Source of the DNA: Flavobacteriaceae bacterium 3519-10
GTDB lineage: Bacteria; Bacteroidota; Bacteroidia; Flavobacteriales; Weeksellaceae
DNA: 64,000 nt
Reading direction: 5' to 3'
NCBI GenBank assembly: GCA_000023725.1
Contig: CP001673.1
Location: 1-64,000 of the forward strand
Shown here piece after piece: positions 56,177-64,000 of this stretch (its first letter is position 1; each line of letters opens with the position of its first letter). The notes beneath the pieces are model-generated. The model was not told the origin of the DNA. It searched no databases and saw only the letters and a program-made list of their open reading frames with translations. Both the position numbers and the translations under genes were made by a program.

Positions 56177-56262
56177 TAGCCCGGATTGCAGCGTAAATCC
56201 TTTTTTGTGGCTGAGGCCTCCGAAGCCACTAAAAAGATGCAGCGGAAAGCCGGTGGAGTGGT
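56177..56262. repeat. Interspersed repeat, family B copy 2
   Basis: This block begins TAGCCCGGATTG and ends near GCGGAAAGCCGGTGGAGTG, like copy 1 at 27014. Its centre, TTTTTGTGGCT..AGCCACTAAAAA, is a different inverted repeat. Confidence 0.75.
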
Positions 56263-56312
56263 GGCAAACTGCATAAATACTGTTGCTCCTAAAACAACAA
56301 AGATGTCCAAAA

Positions 56313-56343
56313 AAAAAAATCAGGCTCTTAAAAAAGAGCCTGA
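56313..56343 (-). terminator. Terminator after the small membrane protein gene
   Basis: TCAGGCTCTT (56320-56329) and AAGAGCCTGA (56334-56343) form a perfect 10-bp stem with a four-base loop. On the minus strand a long T tract follows. Confidence 0.9.
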
Positions 56344-56410
56344 CCTGTATATATTGTGGTGCTTTGTGATTGCTTTTCCCGGGATTAAGGTGGGAAAGCA
56401 ATGACATCAA

Positions 56411-56698
56411 CTAGTGATGACCGTGACTGTCGGGACCATGTAAAAATGGGCCGCGTCCTTTCGGATTGCTATAGATAAGCTCAACTCCTTCCTGCTCTGT
56501 CATTATTTTTCTGCGTACTTCTTCGGGATCAAACGGCTTGGTTTTTCCGAAATACTCGCGTAAACCGGAGGTGAGCCAGATTGGGATTACGTATCCGAAA
56601 AACATGAAAATACACCAAAATCCGATGAGGAACATGATTAAGAAATACACCGTCCAAAGGAACTGATAGAACGGAAAAAATGAAGATAGCATCGTCAT
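56411..56698 (-). CDS. Small membrane protein of unknown function
   Basis: This 95-residue protein has two hydrophobic helices (about 8-28 and 30-45), then a soluble tail with EEVRRKIMTEQEGVELIYSN and a His-rich end (HGPDSHGHH). No family is recognised. ATG 56692 is an alternative start. A strong terminator follows. Confidence 0.7.
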   Translation of the reverse strand: MTMLSSFFPFYQFLWTVYFLIMFLIGFWCIFMFFGYVIPIWLTSGLREYFGKTKPFDPEEVRRKIMTEQEGVELIYSNPKGRGPFLHGPDSHGHH

Positions 56699-57191
56699 TG
56701 CAATAGATTTTAGGCAAAAATAGGATAAATTTTGTTTGCGGGCAAAGGATTTCTATGGATTTGCCTGCTGCTGCGAAAAAAACAGTTAAAAGCGACGAAC
56801 GGTTGCTAACGCTTTAGACGACACCGTCTACAAAAATACTTTTTTTCAGTCTCTTAAGGAAAAGATAATAGTGAACCCGAATTGTTCTTAGTCGTTTGAT
56901 CATTGCGCGTGTTTTTTTTGAATAAATTTCCCGTTACGAAGTTTGAAAACCCCGCTTTCATCATCTTTGTGTTTCCCGTTAAGGAATTTCAAATATACGA
57001 AAAATAACTCGTCATTTACTGCTACTCAGTTATTTAGATAGAAACCGTTATGTTTTAACTACTATTGCAGAGGTTGAAATAACTGTTCAGATCGCTCGTG
57101 GCCAACCTTTGTCAAGCGGTTAGTCTTGCCGTTCTGAACGGTCTTTTTCGGTTAAAAATTAGTAACTTTATGGCTTAAAATTCCTTAAGAA
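56699..57191. other. Long intergenic region upstream of fumC
   Basis: No gene is recognised in 493 bases. It contains a perfect hairpin TAGACG-ACAC-CGTCTA at 56815-56830 near a T tract, and a candidate structured RNA at 57027-57150. A promoter for fumC is expected near 57160, but only the weak TAACTTTA is seen. Confidence 0.5.
57027..57150 (+). ncRNA. Candidate structured RNA or attenuator upstream of fumC
   Basis: CAGTTATTT (57027-57035) pairs perfectly with AAATAACTG (57077-57085), extended by AACC/GGTT inside. ACTGTTCAG (57082-57090) can pair with CTGAACGGT (57134-57142), and CCGTT/AACGG (57129-57141) forms a hairpin followed by TCTTTTTC. The first and third helices exclude the second, as in attenuators. 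No known RNA family is recognised, and chance pairing is possible. Confidence 0.3.
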
Positions 57192-58583
57192 ATGAATTAC
57201 AGAACAGAACATGACACGATGGGCGACGTACAGGTTCCCGCCGATAAATTGTGGGGTGCACAAACTGAGCGTTCCCGAAATAATTTTAAAATTGGGCCCG
57301 AAGGTTCCATGCCTCAGGAAATCATTGAAGCTTTTGCTTATTTAAAAAAGGCTGCTGCCTATACGAATGCCGAACTGGGCGTTCTTTCTGAAGAAAAAAG
57401 GGATATGATTGCCGCAGTTTGCGACGAAATTCTCGAAGGAAAACTTGAAGGCGAGTTCCCACTGGTGATCTGGCAGACGGGTTCTGGCACGCAGAGTAAT
57501 ATGAATGTGAATGAAGTGGTTTCGAACAAAGCGCAGGTGAATAACGGCGGCGTTTTAGGTGAGAAATCGGTTATTCACCCGAACGACGATGTGAACAAAT
57601 CGCAGAGTTCAAACGATACGTATCCAACCGCCATGCATATTGCCGCTTACAAAAAAGTGGTTGAGCATACTTTACCTTCGGTTGAAATTTTAAGAAATAC
57701 ACTGCACGAAAAGGCAGAAGAATTTAAAAATATTGTTAAAATCGGCCGTACGCATCTGATGGATGCAACACCGTTGACCCTGGGTCAGGAATTTTCGGGT
57801 TATGTTGCGCAACTTGATTATGCGATGAAAGCCATTACCAATACCCTCGATCATCTTCAGGAAATTGCGCTCGGCGGAACTGCGGTTGGAACCGGACTTA
57901 ATACTCCAAAAGGTTATGACGAACTTGTCGCTAAGTATATTTCTGATTTTACCGGACTTCCATTTATAACGGCTCCGAATAAATTCGAGGCGCTGGCGGC
58001 TCATGATGCGATCGTTGAAAGCCATGGCGCGCTGAAACAGCTTGCTGTTGCGCTTTACAAAATTGCGAACGACATCAGGATGCTGGCGTCAGGGCCGAGA
58101 AGCAGCATCGGTGAAATTCTAATTCCTGAAAACGAGCCGGGTTCATCTATTATGCCTGGGAAAGTGAATCCGACGCAAAATGAGGCAATGACCATGGTTT
58201 GTGCGCAGGTTTTAGGAAATGACACAACAATTTCTTTCGCCGGAACGCAGGGACATTATGAACTGAACGTTTTCAAACCCGTAATGGCGTACAATTTCTT
58301 ACAGTCGGCGCAGCTTTTGGGCGACGCTTGTATTTCATTTAACGATCATTGTGCGGTTGGAATTGAGCCGAATTTACCGAGAATTAAAGAATTAGTCGAT
58401 AAGTCCTTAATGTTGGTGACGGCTTTAAATACGCACATCGGGTACGAGAATGCTGCAAAAATTGCCAAAACCGCTCACAAAAACGGCACTACTTTAAAAG
58501 AAGAATCCATAAATCTTGGTTTGCTCACAGCTGAACAGTTTGATGAGTGGGTGAAACCAGAAGATATGGTTGGTAGCCTATAA
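57192..58583 (+). CDS. fumC: Fumarate hydratase, class II
   Basis: FumC converts fumarate to malate in the TCA cycle without an Fe-S cluster. The 463-residue protein has [13 protein letters not shown] near residue 97, the [11 protein letters not shown] segment with catalytic roles, and the family signature [13 protein letters not shown] near residue 316. Aspartate ammonia-lyase is the nearest alternative, but the motifs fit fumarase. Confidence 0.95.
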   Translation: MNYRTEHDTMGDVQVPADKLWGAQTERSRNNFKIGPEGSMPQEIIEAFAYLKKAAAYTNAELGVLSEEKRDMIAAVCDEILEGKLEGEFPLVIWQTGSGTQSNMNVNEVVSNKAQVNNGGVLGEKSVIHPNDDVNKSQSSNDTYPTAMHIAAYKKVVEHTLPSVEILRNTLHEKAEEFKNIVKIGRTHLMDATPLTLGQEFSGYVAQLDYAMKAITNTLDHLQEIALGGTAVGTGLNTPKGYDELVAKYISDFTGLPFITAPNKFEALAAHDAIVESHGALKQLAVALYKIANDIRMLASGPRSSIGEILIPENEPGSSIMPGKVNPTQNEAMTMVCAQVLGNDTTISFAGTQGHYELNVFKPVMAYNFLQSAQLLGDACISFNDHCAVGIEPNLPRIKELVDKSLMLVTALNTHIGYENAAKIAKTAHKNGTTLKEESINLGLLTAEQFDEWVKPEDMVGSL

Positions 58584-58609
58584 CCTGAATTTAAATCAAC
58601 ATATTTTAA

Positions 58610-58642
58610 TTCCCCGAATTTTTTTCGGGGAATTTTTTTAGG
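58610..58642. terminator. Terminator after fumC
   Basis: AATTCCCCGA and TCGGGGAATT pair around a T-rich loop, followed by seven T residues. It lies between fumC and the convergent ABC gene, whose stop is inside the T tract. Confidence 0.9.
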
Positions 58643-59354
58643 AATAGACGTCTGAAACTGAGTTTGCAAAAAAGTCCTCAAGTTCTTTAAGGGTTTCGGG
58701 ATTCGTGGTAATATCTTTTACTAGCGTGCCTTTGTTCAGAACGACGATGCGGTTGCTTACTTCGGTGGTATGAGCGAGGTCATGGCTCGAAATCAGGAAG
58801 GTTACCTCGCCGCTTTGAGACCATGTTCTGATCAGTTTTTTAAGTTTTATCTGGGTTGAAGGATCAAGATTCGCGAAAGGTTCATCGAGGATGATGATTT
58901 CGGGTGTACCAATCAACGCGCCTACGATTCCTACTTTTTTCTGATTTCCTTTTGAAAGGTCGCGCACATATTTTTTAGCGTTTAGAATTTCGCCGTTGAA
59001 GAAATCATCAAACTGTTTGAGGAATTCGTCAACCATTGTCTTCGTCTGGCCGCGCAGCTCGCCGAGGAAATAAAAATATTCTTCAGGCGTGAGATAGCCG
59101 ATCAGAAAGGAGTCATCAATAAAAGCAGCTACTTTGGTTTTCCAGTTTTCGCCTTCGTTCACTTTCTCGCCGTCAATCTGGATAAAACCAGACGAAGGCT
59201 GAATGAGATCGAGCAGAAGCGAGAAAAGCGTTGTTTTTCCCGCACCGTTGTTCCCCACTAGTCCGAAACTTTCCCCTTTTGCAATTTCGAGAAGTTCGAT
59301 ATCCAACACCTTTTTGGTACCGTAAACTTTAGATATATTTTGAATTTTAATCAT
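58638..59354 (-). CDS. ABC transporter ATP-binding protein
   Basis: This 238-residue ATPase has Walker A GNNGAGKTTL, signature DLSKGNQKKVG, Walker B EIIILDEPFANLD and the switch histidine in ISSHDLAHT. It pairs with the DUF5687 membrane protein 21 bases upstream. The substrate is unknown. Confidence 0.93.
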   Translation of the reverse strand: MIKIQNISKVYGTKKVLDIELLEIAKGESFGLVGNNGAGKTTLFSLLLDLIQPSSGFIQIDGEKVNEGENWKTKVAAFIDDSFLIGYLTPEEYFYFLGELRGQTKTMVDEFLKQFDDFFNGEILNAKKYVRDLSKGNQKKVGIVGALIGTPEIIILDEPFANLDPSTQIKLKKLIRTWSQSGEVTFLISSHDLAHTTEVSNRIVVLNKGTLVKDITTNPETLKELEDFFANSVSDVYS

Positions 59355-59375
59355 ATTTATTTGAATTTATCGGCG

Positions 59376-60848
59376 TTAACCTACTTTTTTAAATGCTTCA
59401 ATTGTAGAGTATTTCTCTGTATTGTAAGTCTTTACAATCTGTGAGAATATTTTTTCGCGTAGCAGGAAACCTAGGAGTCCAAGGATTCCAAGGCTAGCAA
59501 CCGCCAGTTCAATTCCGGCAAAATAATTAACGCCCGAAAACACCGCCATTGGCACCAATATTTGCGGAATCATCATCAAAACCGTCTTCATATTAAAGCT
59601 GTTTTTGCCACCCCCGAACGATTTCGCAGCTGCGTTAAGATCGATAGCCTGTTTATTGAAAGCGCCTGCGAGCAGCGTTAAATAAGAATTCACACCTAAG
59701 TTATACAGTCCGGCCGCAAAAATAGTGAGGTAAAATTCCCAACTGATTAATGCATAACCAATTGCCAGCACCATTGAAACTGCGGTGGCCAATACCACGA
59801 GATACCATTTTGCTTTAAGGTAATCTTTGTACGGAACCTTTTGCGTCATCATCAACGGATAATAAGAGCTGTCCCACGCCGGCACTCTTTGCCCAAACAT
59901 CAGCAGGAAGCCGCCGGTTACGAAAATTCCCACAAAAACCTGCATATAAACCGTTTGATATGCGTCGCCGGTGAAATAAAGCAGACCGTATAACAGAAAC
60001 ATCACGCCCGCGGCCAGCGCAGATTTTGCGGCTTTGCTCCGTTTGAGAAGTCGGATATCGTTATTCAGAAAAGTTCCTAAAGGCCCGAATCTGTTAAGGA
60101 ATTCGATGTTTTCGGTTTTTCCGACTGACTGTTCAAGCTCGAGGCCTTTATCGAGATAGAAAGTGCTGTGAATGTTTCTGTGCGCTAAATAACCCAGTGC
60201 GCCAGCCAAAACCAACGGAATTAAAAATGCTCCGGGAAGGTCGTAGAAAGTCCGGAACATTATTTCTGAATATTCTGAAAGCTGAATATAACCGAAATAT
60301 TCGCATCCAGCCAGCGCCAGCATAACGATGGCAACGCCGTACAGTACTGAGTTTTTCTTATTCAGCAGGATGTTGAGGAAGTTGATGAAATAAAACACCG
60401 CCATAATGCCTACCAGAAACATCAGCACACGCATAAAAGAATAATCTCCGTGGAAGATCAGAAGCGCGCAGAACGGAAGCAGAAACAGAAGGTAACCCCA
60501 GTTAAAAAAATTAAATATAATCTTTAGAACGGTGTAATTAACCAATTTTTTCTTCGTAATGTTCTGGGTGAGAAAGGGTTTTATGTTTTGCGTGGGCATT
60601 TGCTGGAGGAAATACCGCACCACCATATCAAAGGCCGCATAATAAAGGAAATACCTCGCGAACAGCGTCAGCGGATCCACTTTCAGCTTTCCCCCGAAAA
60701 CGAAATAAAGAGCCACCGCCATAAAGAAGAATGTAGCACTCATCGCTGCGTACGCAAAACCCATGAGGATTTTCAACGCGAGATTGGCTCCAAACTGTGG
60801 ATTTCTGACAAAATTTTTAAATTCCAGCTGGAGTAATTTTCCGTACAT
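59376..60848 (-). CDS. DUF5687 family ABC transporter permease
   Basis: This 490-residue inner-membrane protein has about twelve hydrophobic helices and matches DUF5687, membrane partners of ABC ATPases in Bacteroidota. VPAWDSSYYPLMMTQKVPYKDYLKAK near 322-347 is a typical soluble loop. With the downstream ATPase it forms an exporter-like pair of unknown substrate. Confidence 0.85.
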   Translation of the reverse strand: MYGKLLQLEFKNFVRNPQFGANLALKILMGFAYAAMSATFFFMAVALYFVFGGKLKVDPLTLFARYFLYYAAFDMVVRYFLQQMPTQNIKPFLTQNITKKKLVNYTVLKIIFNFFNWGYLLFLLPFCALLIFHGDYSFMRVLMFLVGIMAVFYFINFLNILLNKKNSVLYGVAIVMLALAGCEYFGYIQLSEYSEIMFRTFYDLPGAFLIPLVLAGALGYLAHRNIHSTFYLDKGLELEQSVGKTENIEFLNRFGPLGTFLNNDIRLLKRSKAAKSALAAGVMFLLYGLLYFTGDAYQTVYMQVFVGIFVTGGFLLMFGQRVPAWDSSYYPLMMTQKVPYKDYLKAKWYLVVLATAVSMVLAIGYALISWEFYLTIFAAGLYNLGVNSYLTLLAGAFNKQAIDLNAAAKSFGGGKNSFNMKTVLMMIPQILVPMAVFSGVNYFAGIELAVASLGILGLLGFLLREKIFSQIVKTYNTEKYSTIEAFKKVG

Positions 60849-60948
60849 ATTTTTCTAATCTTTAATGAATTAGTTAAAAATACAGAATATTTGTTACAGA
60901 AATGTCTTTTAAATTAACAAGTGAATATTTCGCGAACGGAAATTAAGG

Positions 60949-62598
60949 TTATTTCATGAGTTCTTTTGCCTGAGAAACAGCCGCATCCGTAATTCTTGAA
61001 CCGGAAAGCAGCTGCGCGATTTCCTGTAGTTTTTCTTCCTGGCTTAACGGGATAATGTTCGACTGCGTTTTCCCCGAAACTTCTTCTTTGATGACTTTGT
61101 AATTATTATTTCCTTTTGCGGCCACCTGCGCGAGGTGCGTAATTACGATCAGCTGCATATCTCCCGACATTTCCTTCATCACATTACCCATTTCTTCTGC
61201 AACTCTGCCCGATACTCCGGTGTCGATTTCGTCCAGAATAAGTGTGGGAAGCTCAGCGTTTTCGGCCATCAGTTTTTTGATGGACAGCATCACGCGGGAC
61301 CGTTCGCCACCCGAGATGGCAGATTGTATCGGCTTCAGCGCGAAACCGGAATTCGCCTGAAACAACAACTGTATCTGTTCTCTTCCAAAAATATTGAATT
61401 CTGCAGTGTCGTTAAGTTCTACCTCAATTTTGGCTTTTTCGAGACCCAACTGTTTCAGTAAAGCTTCTACTTTCTTCACAAATACAGGAACTGATTTTTT
61501 TCGGTTTGATGACAGTTCGGCCGCCATCTTTTCAAGACGGTTATGTGCAGTGCCGATTTTCCGCTCCAAATCCGTAATCGTGGTTTCAAGTTGAGTGAAA
61601 CTGTGCTGCTCGCTTTCGATCTGATCGCGTATTTCCTTTAATCCGTCAACAGAATTCACGGAATGTTTCAGCATTAACGAATTTACGCTGTTCAGCGTGC
61701 GGTTCAGTTCAAACAGAATTTCAGGGTTTGTTTCCATTGCTTCTGCTTCGTCGTGAAGTTCGAATACAATGTCTTTAAATTCGAGAAAATTCTCCTGAAA
61801 GCGCTGGTTCAACAATGAAAATTCGTGGGAAAGATCTGCGACTTTCGCAAGTTTAGTTTTCACTTCATTCATCGAATCCAGAACGCCGATTTCTTCCGCA
61901 TCAAGTTTGGCGAAGATCTGCGCGAGGTTTTCGGTAATCGATTCGGCGTTCTCCTGCTTTTTTACCTGGTTCTGAAGTTCATCGAGGTCAACTTGGTCGA
62001 GGTTGGCTTCGAGAAGTTCATCAAGCAGAAAGGTTTTGTAATCGCTTTCTTTATTATTTTCGGCAAGTTGTTTTTTAGCGGTTTCCAAATCGCGGAGCAG
62101 CTTTTTATACTCCGAAAATTCCTTTTGATAGTTGATAATCAGTGCTTTGTTTTTCGAAAGACCGTCAACGATTTTAAACTGATATTCATCGCTGAAAAGA
62201 TTCGAACTTTCGAACTGGGAATGAATATCGATGAGTTTAGACGATAAACCCCGCAGGGTTTCGAGGGTAACAGGAACGTCATTTATAAACGCACGCGATT
62301 TGCCGTTTGGCAAAACTTCCCGGCGGATAATGGTCTGCGTGTCGAAATCGAGGTCGTTTTCTTCAAAGAAATTTCTAAACTGGTCGCTTACCGCGAATTC
62401 AGCTTCAACGACGCTTTTTGTTTCGGTATTCTGAAGGGTTTTGGTATCCGCCCTTTCGCCTAATATCAGGCGCAGCGCACCCAGAATAATCGATTTTCCG
62501 GCACCTGTTTCACCGGTAATTACCTGTAAACCTTTGTTTAAAGTAATTTCAAGCGAATCGATCAGCGCAAAATTCTGAATGAATATTCTGGAAAGCAT
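60949..62598 (-). CDS. recN: DNA repair protein RecN
   Basis: RecN is an SMC-like ATPase for double-strand break repair. The 549-residue protein has the N-terminal Walker A GETGAGKSIILGALRL, long coiled coils (about 150-350), and a C-terminal ATPase half with ISGGERSRVMLSIK (signature) and PTLILDEIDTGVSGR (Walker B). It follows the porD gene. Confidence 0.95.
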   Translation of the reverse strand: MLSRIFIQNFALIDSLEITLNKGLQVITGETGAGKSIILGALRLILGERADTKTLQNTETKSVVEAEFAVSDQFRNFFEENDLDFDTQTIIRREVLPNGKSRAFINDVPVTLETLRGLSSKLIDIHSQFESSNLFSDEYQFKIVDGLSKNKALIINYQKEFSEYKKLLRDLETAKKQLAENNKESDYKTFLLDELLEANLDQVDLDELQNQVKKQENAESITENLAQIFAKLDAEEIGVLDSMNEVKTKLAKVADLSHEFSLLNQRFQENFLEFKDIVFELHDEAEAMETNPEILFELNRTLNSVNSLMLKHSVNSVDGLKEIRDQIESEQHSFTQLETTITDLERKIGTAHNRLEKMAAELSSNRKKSVPVFVKKVEALLKQLGLEKAKIEVELNDTAEFNIFGREQIQLLFQANSGFALKPIQSAISGGERSRVMLSIKKLMAENAELPTLILDEIDTGVSGRVAEEMGNVMKEMSGDMQLIVITHLAQVAAKGNNNYKVIKEEVSGKTQSNIIPLSQEEKLQEIAQLLSGSRITDAAVSQAKELMK

Positions 62599-62685
62599 GG
62601 ATTTGTAAGCAGTTTAGGAAAAAATGAACGGCCGTAAATTTAAGGAAATTAAAAGCGAAAACGAAACTGCGTTATTTCAGGAATC

Positions 62686-63591
62686 TTATTTCCACTTATT
62701 CCATTTGCTGTCGATCTCGCGCGGTGCCAGCGTTACAAATAACGCTTTCAGGTCGGCCATATTTACATTGGCGTTGTTTCCGTTGCTGAAGATGTCGAAG
62801 ATTTCCTGTTTTTTTGTGTCGATGAAGAGATTGATCGGATAGTTCATCTGAAAATTATTTTCATACGTTTTCAGCTGCAGCAGCGCCTCTGCAATAATTC
62901 TTTTGCCTGAAGCCTGATCCTGTTTTCCCATATTGTCGAGACCCGCGCGGTGGTAGGTATAATAGATGTTGCGCAGCGTATTCTGTTCGGTTTTCAGGAT
63001 ATTGTCGATCAGCGCGCCGCGGGTTCGCGTACCTTCCATCACCGACCAGCCTGCAAAACTCTGGTTTTGAGAATTGTTGGATATTTTCTGTGCTTTTTCG
63101 AACCACGGCTGGCCGCCACGCACTTTAAAGCTGTCGCCGTCGTAGCCTAAAATCGTGTAGATATAGAAACTCACAACGTCGATCAGGTTTTTGCCTGAAA
63201 ACTGCCTTTCGTTAAAAACAAGATTTTCATTTTCGGTATAATCGAAACTGAAGTTAGTGTCGTTAATATTGATTAACGGAGATTCGTACGTTGTGTTAAA
63301 AACCGGCCGAACTGCCTGTACTACAAGGCTTCCTTTGAAATTATTGCTTCCGCTGCGCTCATTGATTACAATTGAGAAGTTACACTTTATCTTTTCGAAA
63401 TTCTGCAATTTCTTCCCCGTCCAGCTGGTGTTATTAATGAAATCGCGTAGGTTTTTTTCGAGGGTTTTATATACCTGAGTGTTGCTGCCGCCAAGCTGCT
63501 GCGCATTGACCTGAACCGTTGCCAGCAATTCCTGTGCGTAGCCTAGCTGAATAGTGAAAACAAGGACGAATATGGTAAATATTTTCTTCAT
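62686..63591 (-). CDS. porD: Type IX secretion protein PorD (DUF4835)
   Basis: This 301-residue secreted protein has a signal peptide (about 19 residues, ending GYAQ) and matches DUF4835, named PorD in type IX secretion work. Conserved parts are FSFDYTENENLVFNERQFSGKNL and DVVSFYIYTILGYDGDSF. It lies between coaBC and recN, an order common in Flavobacteriia. Its exact role in secretion is not established. Confidence 0.88.
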   Translation of the reverse strand: MKKIFTIFVLVFTIQLGYAQELLATVQVNAQQLGGSNTQVYKTLEKNLRDFINNTSWTGKKLQNFEKIKCNFSIVINERSGSNNFKGSLVVQAVRPVFNTTYESPLININDTNFSFDYTENENLVFNERQFSGKNLIDVVSFYIYTILGYDGDSFKVRGGQPWFEKAQKISNNSQNQSFAGWSVMEGTRTRGALIDNILKTEQNTLRNIYYTYHRAGLDNMGKQDQASGKRIIAEALLQLKTYENNFQMNYPINLFIDTKKQEIFDIFSNGNNANVNMADLKALFVTLAPREIDSKWNKWK

Positions 63592-63627
63592 AATTAAGTA
63601 AAAGTTCAGAACGGAAATTTAGGGATA

Positions 63628-64000
63628 TTATTTCAAAATCAGCTTCTCAACAAGGTTTAAAATATCTTTCGCAACGTCCTTTTTAGGCTTCAGACCGAAT
63701 ACTTCAGTGCTGTTTTTGGTGAGGATTTTTATTCGGTTACTGTCTCCCTGAAAACCCGCACCTTCATCGCGAAGCGAATTCAACACGATCATATCAAGGT
63801 TTTTCTGCTCAAGTTTTGCCATCGCATTTTCCTCTTCGTTCTGGGTCTCAAGTGCAAAGCCAACCAAAAACTGTCCGGTTTTTCTTTCACCCACGGTTCG
63901 TAGGATATCGGGGTTTTTAATCAGTTCTATCGTTAAGTTTTCGTCTTTTTTCTTGATTTTTTCTGTAGCAATTTCTTTCGCTGCATAATCGGCGACTGCT
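63628..64000 (-). CDS. coaBC: Phosphopantothenoylcysteine synthetase/decarboxylase, C-terminal part
   Basis: Only the 3' end is in the window; the gene runs off the right edge. The visible residues start AVADYAAKEIATEKIK and include TVGERKTGQFLVGFALET, motifs of the CoaB synthetase domain used in coenzyme A synthesis. The CoaC decarboxylase half is presumably beyond the edge. It lies upstream of porD on the same strand. Confidence 0.92.
   Translation of the reverse strand, partial: AVADYAAKEIATEKIKKKDENLTIELIKNPDILRTVGERKTGQFLVGFALETQNEEENAMAKLEQKNLDMIVLNSLRDEGAGFQGDSNRIKILTKNSTEVFGLKPKKDVAKDILNLVEKLILK

Larger units (their letters stand above)
56008..56410. other. Intergenic region upstream of prfA
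   Basis: These 403 bases hold the prfA promoter, a tandem heptamer, a family B repeat and a terminator. A 94-codon frame across it is not credible because it runs through the hairpin and the repeat. Confidence 0.75.

Noticed and set aside
56008-56310. N-terminal extension of prfA
   Set aside because: It runs through the prfA promoter, the heptamer repeat and a family B repeat; RF1 has a standard start at 56007.
56126-56410. 94-codon minus-strand frame
   Set aside because: It is made of a terminator hairpin and a family B repeat.

Overview
The window comes from a chromosome of a Bacteroidota bacterium, most likely family Weeksellaceae (Chryseobacterium and relatives). The main signs are type IX secretion components (PorW/SprE, PorD), GLPGLI, DUF3078, DUF5687 and DUF6122 family proteins, a TonB-dependent receptor with an ExbB/ExbD/TonB set, and genes without Shine-Dalgarno sites behind the Bacteroidota promoter pattern TTTG-N19-TAnnTTTG. 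Base composition and codon use look even. I see no prophage, plasmid, transposase or CRISPR array. The genus is inferred from family content and is not proven.

Layout, left to right. 1-705 is intergenic and carries a GC-rich interspersed repeat. 706-7194 is a packed plus-strand run: rpiB, rnr, a LysE exporter, an LD-carboxypeptidase, a DoxX-like protein, yraN, an SDR dehydrogenase and tsaB, several joined by TAATG stop/start overlaps. porW follows on the minus strand, then the early haem genes hemA-hemC-hemD-hemE (10062-13975). 14012-19867 holds a GNAT acetyltransferase, a SemiSWEET sugar transporter, hflX, an AlkD-like glycosylase, a DUF6122 protein, a Ca2+/H+ antiporter, a group III truncated globin, a cysteine-cluster protein and a small secreted protein. 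19944-26831 holds gdhA, dprA, a rhomboid protease, a DUF3078 outer-membrane protein, comM and an unknown secreted protein. 27144-36406 holds glyS, sufS, bcp, nth, a PAS histidine kinase with a single-domain response regulator, a DUF885 lipoprotein and an acidic unknown protein.

36520-38440 encodes ExbB, ExbD and TonB, which power TonB-dependent receptors. folC, two tandem tRNA-Val genes, pyrD, a DUF445 membrane protein and a secreted MsrB follow. 43111-46744 (minus strand) is the most distinctive locus: a Cys-rich secreted protein, a TonB-dependent receptor with two periplasmic heavy-metal-associated (HMA) domains, and a lipoprotein with two copies of an HGEPxHRCD motif. It looks like a metal (probably copper) capture or uptake unit. 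A GLPGLI protein and the sufA-sufB-sufC-sufD Fe-S assembly operon follow; sufS lies about 18 kb away. 51935-64000 holds the large subunit of methylmalonyl-CoA mutase, two small lipoproteins, prfA, a small membrane protein, fumC, an ABC transporter pair, recN, porD and the 3' end of coaBC.

Several systems connect. ExbB/ExbD/TonB would energise the HMA receptor. The haem genes and the Suf system both handle iron. PorW and PorD serve the same secretion machine. DprA and ComM both act in natural transformation. Points worth a second look include the metal locus, an endonuclease III with no cysteines, two families of hairpin-centred intergenic repeats, face-to-face promoters, promoters almost touching start codons, and a possible structured RNA upstream of fumC.
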